From positions 1 to 64,000 of the forward strand of contig SWBL01000133.1 in NCBI GenBank assembly GCA_024195585.1: a stretch of 64,000 bases of DNA, given 5' to 3'. The stretch comes from Aureobasidium sp. EXF-3400. Its lineage: Eukaryota > Ascomycota > Dothideomycetes > Dothideales > Saccotheciaceae. The translations under genes were made by a program, and so were the position numbers. Under the pieces are notes generated by a model. The model had not been told where the DNA came from, did no database searches, and saw only the letters and a program-made list of their open reading frames with translations. Below are positions 55,958 to 64,000 of the stretch, one piece after another; position 1 is the stretch's first letter; every line of letters begins with the position of its first letter.

Positions 55958-58358
55958 TCACATCCAGAAGTCAGTCATACCGTCAAAGGCAAACCAGGGT
56001 CTGTCTCTTTTCTCTCCATCCTTGGTGCCCTTCTTCTCCTCAATCTTGTCATTATGCACAGTTTTCTCCTCTCGGCGCCAAACAGTCGAGAAACTCATCG
56101 CAGCAGCATTCATCGTCACAGTACTGATACCAGACGTCACGGTCGAAGCTCCACTAGTGGTCAGTGTAGCCACAGTAGTGGTAACTGTACTTGCAGTGGC
56201 AGTCACCGTGGCCACACTCGTAGCTACAGTCCTATCGATGTTTTGAGGGACTGTGCTTCCAGAAGCAGTGACAGTGGTGTAGCCACTGGGGACAACAACA
56301 TCTGTTGTCACGGTTACGGCGCCAACGGTCACGACAGAGGGTTGAGCGCTTTGGACGGTGGTTACGGTCGATCGTCTCAAAGATGCCACTTGCATGGTGG
56401 AGGTGTAGACAGAAAGTACACTGGTTGCTGTATCGACAATGGTGACTGTGCTCCCGCTAGAGACGACGGAGTAGGATGTCACGACGGCACCCACGGTTTG
56501 CTGAGAGACTACTGTCTGAACGGCTGGGGCCGGACTGTTGACTGTCCTGGTTCTGTCTGCAACGACACGGACTGCGGTGGCGATTTTTATCTGAGCTGAA
56601 GGCGACGTACTCGAAGACGTGGAGAACGGCGAAGTAGTCGTCGAAGGTGGCGGACTGGAGGACGAGCTAGAAGTGGTTGATGCTGGTGGAGAAGAAGTCG
56701 AGCTCGAAGATGACGGCGAAGACGTGCTCGAGCTAGAGGTCGATGAAGAAGTGCTTGAAAACGAAGACGATGTCGAGGTACTAGACACTGGGGTGCTCGA
56801 GCTGGCGCTCGAGCTACTTAGGGATAAAAAAGACGACGATGTGGTTGATGGAGTCGGAGTTGCTGACGCAGTGGTTATTAAAGCTCCTGTAGGAGTATCA
56901 CAGATTGTGGTTTTCGATATGGAGTAACCATCGGGAACAAAATCGGATGTGGACGAAGACGAAGTGCTAGAACTGCTGGTGCTACTCGGAGTGGTTGACG
57001 AAGTTGACGAAGTTGACGAAGTTGCCAAAGTCGAGCTTGAGCTTGAGGAACTCGAGCTCGAAGATGTCGTGCTCTGCACCTTGTACGCATAGTCACGACC
57101 AGCAATAGGCTGAGTTACGCTTCTTGTACTCTCCAGATAACACGTTCCGTTGGTGGGATCGTAGCTATAAGAGTTGCACTGTGAATTTTGATCGCAATAA
57201 GGAGCACACCCTTCGAAGCTTCCCGATTGGACAGTTGCTAGATCGCCTGCTGCTCTGGGAGACAATGCCGACTCGTCAAGAAGCATTCTCTTTTGCATCT
57301 TGGAACAAATGACAGCATACGTGACATTGTTGGAATCGGTAAAGGTGCTTCCAGCTGCTGCAATTTGCTTGCAAGATCGTGCTCCGACAAGGTTAGTTGG
57401 AGTAGCAGACGTCGAAGATGTCGTATTCGACGACATGGTTGATAAATGGCTTGAAGTACTGTTGGCAGTCATAGTCATTGAATGGCTCGAAGTGGTATTC
57501 ATATGTCTTGTCCTGGAACGACTCAACGAAGAAGTGCTGTTCAAACTCATCGTCATGGTTGATGATGGTGCAGACGTGGTGCTATTGCTAGTCGTATTGC
57601 TTGCCCGATTCTGAACCAGAGCGAAAGTGGTGCCGTTCTTTGTCATTTGACTGGACTGGTCGACTGAGCTGTAATATGTGCAGGTACTGGTGGTATTGTC
57701 GTATGCCGTGCCTTGACAAGAAGAGTTACTTGCACACTTGTTCAAGCACATGTCAATTCCACTGTCTGCTGCTCGCTTTCTCATGAGATTCAGCAAGGTG
57801 CCACTGTAGATTGTGTTGTTTTGGATGTTGAAGGTTACGCCCATGACCGTGGTCGGGGATGCTGAAGCAGTTGTCGAGCTCGAGGTGGTCGACGAAGCTG
57901 TCGAAGATGTCGAGTTTGCATAAGAGCTGGTAGAGCTGGTTGAGCTGCTAGTACTTGAAGTTGTCAGATTTGCCGAGGAGCTCATAGTGCTCGAAATTGT
58001 CGAGTTTGTGTAAATTCCACTCGAGCTACTGCTGCCTGAACTGGATACAGAAGAGCCAGACGATGTAGCGACAGATGTCGAAGCAGTTGTCGTTTGCCGC
58101 TTTCTCCAAGCAGGTTGTGCATATACATGCAACGGAGGGCCAGAGAACCCGTTGTCGATTTCAGGAGAGTCAGATAGCTGCAATGTGGTCAGCTATGCTT
58201 TCAACTGACTCGATTGAGTTACCCAGAAGCAAATCTGGAACTACAAGAGTTACAAAGGTCGCATAACATACCGATTGATCAAGTGGCGGCAATCCCCATG
58301 CAGTCGCGAACAGCTGCACAAAGCATGCTGCCGCCAAAGAAGCATCAGCGAAACGCAT
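55958..58358 (-). CDS. Ser/Thr-rich secreted protein with two PAN-like modules
   Basis: Large predicted cell-wall or extracellular mucin-like protein, 768 aa. Exon 1 (58358-58272) encodes a signal peptide (MRFADASLAAACFVQLFATAWG). A 94-nt intron (58178-58271, GTATGT, branch GCTGAC, GCAG) leads to exon 2 (58177-55958). Ser/Thr-rich stalks, probably O-mannosylated, alternate with two Cys-containing PAN/Apple-like modules: VTFNIQNNTIYSG, then MCLNKCASNSSCQGTAY; and ARSCKQIAAAGSTF, then GCAPYCDQNSQCNSYSYD. The C-terminal third is Val/Thr/Ser-rich (TATASTVTTTVATLTTSG) and ends in a charged segment (EEKKGTKDGEKRDRP) with no GPI signal. The role is unknown; adhesion or wall structure is plausible. 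Confidence 0.8.
56995..57021. repeat. 9-bp tandem repeat x3 in a coding region
   Basis: Three perfect copies of gttgacgaa, encoding a repeated Ser/Thr tripeptide on the minus strand in the stalk of the surface protein. Such repeats tend to vary in number between strains. Confidence 0.75.
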
Positions 58359-59242
58359 TCTTTGCGTAAACAGTCACACCAATGATTGTCACTTCCTGTA
58401 GTGGTTGTGGCGGTGGTGGCACTGATGTCTTCCAAAGTTCCCAAGTATCAACAAAGGGAGACAAGAAAAGTGGAAAGACCAGAGAAGACGGGAGGAGGAA
58501 GAAAGATCATGGCTGAAATTTTTTTCATGAACGTCAGCATGAGAACATTACCTTCGAGCAATGTGCACAGCTCGAGCTAGGTTCCATGGAGCTGAACGAT
58601 GTTTGCATGTGAGTAAGGGTCCCTTTGTGATGTTGACCATTGAGGATTCGTTGTCAATCCGGAAAGCTGTAAGCGTGAAGGTAGAAGTTTCTTCTGGAGC
58701 GGTGTTGTGGAGCATCTTGTCGTGTTGACCGCGCCAAAGAGCCATGGGAGTGCTGATAGACGGAAGCAGAATATGCTAGATTGACGAGTCTTTGTGCTTG
58801 GAGACGGTTGTGACGTGGAAAGAGGCATCAGAGTTGACCAAGGGGAGGTTGTGTTGGTGGGTACAACAGGAACATTAAAAGTCAATTACGACCAAAAGAA
58901 GTCACGACAGCTAAGCTGTCAGAAAAGAGCAAGTTTATTAGTATATGAAGGTGGTGACTGGGGAAGTAGCTACTGACCTGTGGAGTGTGGTGGAGCTTCA
59001 ACAAACCTTCTCCATGATTGCACTGCTCGCACCACCTCGACCGTTTCTCAGGGACTACACTCTGTTTTGCTGGGACAATGTTGCTTTCATTTTTTCTTCT
59101 ACTGTGGCCTGCGGAATATATGCAAAATGCTGCAGCGCTCTTAATGTGCCAGTATCGTGGTGCTGAAAATTCGTGAAAATGTAGTTGACGCCTGCCCTCA
59201 CAAAGGAACACTGGCTATGCGTGTTGTACAGAAAAGAGTTAC
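58359..59242. other. Intergenic, surface protein promoter to CTR9 3' end
   Basis: About 880 bp with no recognised gene. Both flanking genes are on the minus strand. Confidence 0.5.
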
Positions 59243-62200
59243 CTATGAGTCTGGGGCGTTTTCGTTGCCAGCTGCTGCGACAGTCTCATCAACCATCGAC
59301 ACATCTCCACCAGCAGCGGCTGGAGTTCCGTCCTCATCCTCATCGTCGTCGTCGATCACACGAGCAGGCTTCTTTCTCCGCCTTTCGACAACAGCCTCCT
59401 CCTCGTCTCCACCTTCAGCCATCGACTCGTCTCCCCGAGCTTCCTTTTGGGCATCATCCTCATCATTGATCTTCTCGGCAAGTCTTGCATTCTCGTTTTG
59501 CGTAGCAACAGCATCGTCGTCGCTGTCACTGTCTACTACAACCTCAGAGCTCTTGAACTTGCCCTTTGGCTCGACGACCTTGCTCTTTCTTTCAAGCTTT
59601 CTGCGCTTCTTCTTCTTGGGTTTCTCGCCGTCTTCGTCGTCAGAAGCGGCTGAAGTGCTGCGCCTCTTGGACTTTTGTCGCTTTGCTCCTTCGAAATCGG
59701 CGTTGCCGTCAGCATCAGAACCATCGTCTTCGTCGTTGACAATGTCTGAGTCGCTGTCACCATCCTTCTTCTTTCTTCTCGACCCCTTGGACTTCTTTTC
59801 TCTCTTCTTGCGACCACCCGTTTCTTCGTCAGTTGTGAATTCAGCTTCTTCACGAGCTTTGCGCTCAGCTTCTTCCTCAATTTTTTGTTCGGCGATTTCG
59901 CGATCTTGTTCTTGCATGCGTTGTCTCTCCTCGGCAATCTTTCTTCTGCGTTCTTCCTTTGCCTCTTCCAGTGCTCGCTTCTCGTCTTGGCGCTTCTTGA
60001 CTTCGGCCTCACGCTGTTGACGAGCCTGTTCAAGCCTTGATGCGTTCTTCTGCTCGAAGTCGCGTTGACTTTGTAAAGCACGGTCCAACTGCTTGCGCAT
60101 GGTGTTTCTTCCCATGTTGGCACGCTGTTCGATGTCGTTCTTGGGGAAAGGTGGGTTTGGCGCTCGAGCAATAGCCATGAGACTTTCAATGGCTTCATCC
60201 AGGCCACTAGCAGCAGCCTCAAGATCGACAAGCGTTCTTGCAGCCTCCGGTTGAGTGTAGATAAGCTGTGCGATCTGAATCTGGACAAATGCGACGTTGA
60301 ACTTGAAGTGAAGTTGTTCAGGTGATGATTCCAACGCACGGTTTGAGAACTCGAGCGCTGTCTTCATGGCCTGCAAGTTCTTCTCTTGCTTGCCCTTCAT
60401 CAGCCAGACGCGGCCGAGACAAGCAAGAATGCTGGGGTCGTGTGTGCGATCCTTGGCAAGAGCAGCCTCGTAGCTCTCGATAGCACGAGCGAATTGCTTG
60501 ACCTCAACAAATGCATGACCCATGTTGATGAAGACACTGGCATCTTTCAGGGTTTCCCGAACTTTAGTAAAGATCTGGATCGCTGTTCCGTAGTCCTTCT
60601 TGTCTTCAATCAGTGCAATGGCAATACCCTGAGCGGCATAAGCATTGCGGGGGTCGAGCTGCAGAGCCTTGTCAAAGAATTCGATGGCTCTGATGTATGT
60701 CTTTGTACGTTTCTCCTTGTCTTGGTCGGTGTCTCTGCGCATCTCGCGAGCAACCTGCAAGAAGAGGTTCCCCATACCAGTCAGGGAGTACCTATCGTGC
60801 TTGTCGTGGTGCTGAAGAGTGTGCTTGTAGTGTCTTTGTTCTTGGTCCTCGGCAGGGTTCATCGTGCGCTTCTTTGCCTTGTGAATGTAATGTCCATACA
60901 GGGCACGGATGTCAAGATTGCCTGGTTCTGACTCGAGCAACTTCTTGACAGCTTGAGCACCTTCTGAGGGGTTCTCGCGGAGTGCAATATATGCAAGTCT
61001 GATTCTGGCATCTGTGTAATCGGGGTGACGCTCGAGCAAACCTTGGTAAACCTGGTTGGCCTCGTCCAGCATGTTTTCGGCCTCGTAAGTCCTGGCCAAG
61101 TTGTAGCTGATTGAAGTCACAAGCGAGTCGGTATCAAGTTCACTGTCCTTTGCGCCAGCCTTGACGCAAGCGTTGAGAGCAGTCTGAAACAGGTCTCTGG
61201 CTTGACTAAATCGTTCGGCTTGGAAGTGGAAGGCGGCCATGTTGTTCAGCAGTTGTGGGGGAAGCATCTCACGAAGAGCAGCCTTGAGCTCTGCTTCATC
61301 CTTGGCTTCCGGACGGTCTTCTTCATCAATGTCATCCATCTCCATCTGCTCAACTTGCTGCAGACATTGAAGACTTCGTTCGGGGTTCTCGATCTCGTAG
61401 AGCCTGGCCAGGTTCAGAAGAACGTAAGAGTCTGGGGTAGCCTTCTTCTTGGGATCCTTCCAGGTGTTGCGAACGCCTTCCAGAAGACCAATGGCCTTTC
61501 TCATCTCGGATGACTTGTCTTCCTTGGACCCGGCGTTCTGGTTAGCGTAGACTTCTTCGGCGTACAAGAGACCAAGCAGAGTCATGGCTTCAGCGCTCTT
61601 TGTGGATTGAACAATGTTCTCGAGACGGAACTTTGCGCCGCTCCAGTCTTTTGACAGAATCTTGAGCTGAGCAGCACCAAACTTGGCAGGCAGGTAGCCT
61701 CTGTCGTCTCCACCTCTTGCCTGATCGGCTCTGTTGTAGTAATCTGTAGCCTTGGCGACGTTTCCTTCGGTGTGCTCCTTGCGGGCCATGAGATACCATC
61801 CATCACTAGCAATTGCGTTGACGTCGGTGGCCTCGATGGCTTGACGGGCGAGACGCTCTACCGTGGGCCAGGCCTTTCTGAGAATGAAGTAGTTGCCGAA
61901 GGTAGCGCAAGTCAGAGGAAACTTGTTGTCGAGCTTCCATGCAGTCTGGGTGTACTCGGTCATGGCCTTCTTGTAGTGTTGCTGGAACTCAGGGTCGGTG
62001 GTGGGGAACTTTGCGCTCTGATCGAGGTGGTACAGACCGAGCAGGATGTTGGCAATCTTGGAAGTTGGGTTGACCTCGAGGGCGCGCTGCCATGCATTAT
62101 GGGCTTCATCCTTGTGACCGAGCTGCCAGAAACAGCAACCTATGCCGATTCTCGGATCCGGGTCCTGGAGTTGTGGGGCGCGCTCAAGAGCGGACTGGTA

Positions 62201-62978
62201 GTTGTGGAGGGCGTCAGCGTATTTTCCGAGAGAGAAGAGAGCTCTGGCCTTGCCCATGACGGCCATCATGTTGCGACCGTGGGAAGCGCGCAGAGAGTCT
62301 TCGAAGCATTTTGCAGCCTGACGAAGGGTGTCGAGACGTTCAGACTCTTGGGCGGTGGACGACGACTTGGAGGGCTGTAGCGAAGCGCGGAGGAGATAGA
62401 GGACGCCGCGAGCGAGGAAGAGGGGTGGGTATGTGGGACTAATGCGCGAAGCCTCGTTGAGGGTGCTGGTGGCCTGGTGGATGTAGTACTCCTTGTTGCG
62501 TGCCTCGGAGGCCAGCTGGGTGTCTGCGGACAAGTCAGTGGATTGTTGTAAGGGTGGGTGCGTTGAATCAAAAAGTACCAGGCTTCAGACGGGGAGCTTC
62601 TCTGCACTGCCACAAGCGCAGCCAGCACAAGCATGACAGCAGGGACAGCTTGTCTTCAGGCTTTGCGTTGCGCGACAGGGAGCTGAGGCCTCTTGTGACA
62701 ATGTCGATGGCGTGGTCGACCTTTTGCTGTTTAGCATAAGCCAGAGCAATGGTCATCCAGTAGCCGCGGGCGACATTCTCGTTCTCAAGCAGGGTGCACA
62801 GCTCGGTAGGGTCGTCCATCAGATCCTCGAGGTTGACTTCGACGGCCTCTTCGGCGTCACCGCTTGAAAGAGGGACATCGAGAGCGGCGGGAATGTGTGA
62901 GAAGCGAACAAGAGCAGTGGCGGCATCGTGGTCGTGGTCGTCGAGACCATTTGCGTGGCCGTTCAGCACAGCAGCCAT
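59243..62978 (-). CDS. CTR9: Paf1 complex TPR subunit Ctr9
   Basis: Scaffold of the Paf1 complex, which travels with RNA polymerase II and promotes H2B ubiquitination and H3K4/K36 methylation in the nucleus. Exon 1 (62978-62579) and exon 2 (62523-59243) are joined by removing a 55-nt intron (GTACTT, branch CACTGAC, CGCAG), restoring LKPDTQLASEARNKEYY; 1,226 aa. The body is a long array of TPR repeats (for example DPRIGIGCCFWQLGHKDEAHNAW region; GMGNLFLQVAREMRR; MGHAFVEVKQFARAIESYEAAL). A coiled coil (residues about 930-1030, QREAEVKKRQDEKRALEEAKEERRRKIAEE region) and an acidic/basic Ser-rich tail (DEDDGSDADG, KPKKKKRRK) follow. It is divergent from SEC8 with a 421-bp spacer. Confidence 0.95.
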
Positions 62979-63399
62979 TGTGAAGGGGAAAGTGTGGATG
63001 CGCCGAAATCAATGGGCCATGGATTGGCGCGACGGGAGTGAGACGATGGAGCCGGGTTGGGGGTTGCTGCTCTTTCCTCCAGTGGGCTTTAGCAACTTGC
63101 GACAAAGGATTGATGGAAAGGGCGGAGCAAGAGGAAGGCGCAGATTGGCGGTTGTTAGTGATGGATGGACTCAGCCAGGTTGCGGGTGCAAGGCCAACGC
63201 GAGCTGTCGCAGGTCGCAACTTCCATGTTTGGCTGAAAGAAGCAACTTTGCCGAGACGCGTCACTCCCGATGAGGCAGCTGGGCCGATCACCCTCAGTGT
63301 ATAGGTACCATCAGCTGTCACTACTTGTTTCCAATCGGTCTATATACTAGGAAGGCACACTTGTGGCACAATCAATGGGCCACACATAGTAACAACGAC
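62979..63399. promoter_or_regulatory. Bidirectional promoter, CTR9 and SEC8
   Basis: A 421-bp spacer between divergent housekeeping genes. No TATA box is evident and nothing else is recognised. Confidence 0.4.
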
Positions 63400-64000
63400 A
63401 TGTCGTATATGCGCCGGCCATCGGCGACCAGCGACCGAGCCTACACCAACGGAGACGGCTACCAATTCCCGCGTCGCTACGACCTCGATGCAACCAGTAG
63501 AGACAACAGCGCAGACGAAAGAAGCCGATCCAGGGGTCCTGCTGCTGGAAACGGCTACGGTGGTCTTGTTGGCGGAGCACAGGATGACTACGTTCCAAGA
63601 GTAGGCAGCCCGGCGCGACTGGAGCGGAGCAAGAGAGCCAGCGGAGAGGGCAGAGCAATGAGCAGGAGCAGGAGCCGCGCCGCCTCGCAGATGCGCAACG
63701 CAGAGAACAGCAGGCAGGTCGAAGAGATCCTGCGCTACATCGACCGCCATTGGGGCCAAATGGCGAACGAGTCGTGTGTCCCCGTCAAGGTCGCCCTGCA
63801 ACTCATGGACCAGAGCTCGCTCGGTTTGGCCGATCAATACCTGAGCTTCCAGGAAACTCACCAACAACTACAGGATGCTCTCAAGGCCATTGTCAACCAG
63901 CACCATCAAGGCTTCAACTCGTCCATCGGTACCTTCCATCAGATCCAAGCCAGCATCCAGTCCTCGCAGCAAAGAGTCCGCTCCTTGAAGCAGTCTCTCG
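63400..64000 (+). CDS. SEC8: Exocyst subunit Sec8, N-terminal part
   Basis: 5' part of the exocyst component Sec8 (EXOC4), which tethers secretory vesicles to the plasma membrane at sites of polarised growth such as hyphal tips. It is open from the ATG at 63400 (context ACGACATG) to the window end, about 200 residues. A fungal-type disordered N-terminus rich in Ser/Arg (RSRGPAAGNGYGG; MSRSRSRAASQMR) precedes the conserved start of the family: VEEILRYIDRHWGQMANESC, PVKVALQLMDQSSLGLAD, then a coiled coil (QETHQQLQDALKAIVNQHH; SIGTFHQIQASIQSSQQRVR). The rest lies beyond the window. Confidence 0.9.
   Translation, partial: MSYMRRPSATSDRAYTNGDGYQFPRRYDLDATSRDNSADERSRSRGPAAGNGYGGLVGGAQDDYVPRVGSPARLERSKRASGEGRAMSRSRSRAASQMRNAENSRQVEEILRYIDRHWGQMANESCVPVKVALQLMDQSSLGLADQYLSFQETHQQLQDALKAIVNQHHQGFNSSIGTFHQIQASIQSSQQRVRSLKQSL

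Overview
This window is fungal nuclear DNA from a filamentous ascomycete (Pezizomycotina; a Dothideomycete would fit, but the sequence does not settle that). The evidence is short spliceosomal introns of 45-94 nt with GT..AG ends and CTGAC/CTAAC-type branch sites, a Zn2Cys6 transcription factor, fungal-type MFS transporters, a TRI5-type terpene cyclase, an F-box protein, secreted PAN/Apple-like proteins, and fungal orthologues of RPA49, THO2, CTR9 and SEC8. About the first 550 bases are AT-rich, with CpA and TpG almost absent. This is the mark of repeat-induced point mutation (RIP), so the left edge is probably a dead transposon.

Layout. 1-550: RIP-type repeat. 1.1-8.6 kb: a possible catabolic mini-cluster of amidase (-), frameshifted MFS transporter (+), Zn2Cys6 regulator (-) and alpha/beta hydrolase (+), with GATA-type motifs in both divergent promoters. 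9.4-12.9 kb: secreted aspergillopepsin and a cyclophilin. 14-18 kb: a DHA1 drug-efflux type transporter followed by a BAHD-like acyltransferase on the same strand, resembling a modify-and-export pair. 18-25 kb: F-box protein, a secreted protein with deaminase-like cysteines, an SGNH hydrolase and a GNAT acetyltransferase. 25.6-28.8 kb: a gene graveyard holding a broken ankyrin-repeat gene and a C-terminal relic of a GPI-anchored protein whose intact paralogue lies at 29.9 kb. 28.9-35.3 kb: PAN-like secreted protein, GPI-anchored protein, terpene cyclase and GH3 beta-glucosidase. 36-42.3 kb: unrecognised multi-exon or small genes. 42.3-44.4 kb: nothing recognisable.

From 44.4 kb rightwards the window is conserved core genome: RPA49 (RNA polymerase I) divergent from a promethin/LDO-like lipid-droplet protein, THO2 (mRNP assembly and export), a large Ser/Thr-rich cell-surface protein, CTR9 (Paf1 complex), and the start of SEC8 (exocyst), which runs off the end.

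Splicing was inferred by hand from consensus signals, frame closure and family similarity. Several introns (amidase, SGNH hydrolase, all three in the GH3 gene) are multiples of three without an in-frame stop, so a simple ORF call would wrongly include them. No tRNA, rRNA or CRISPR array was recognised.
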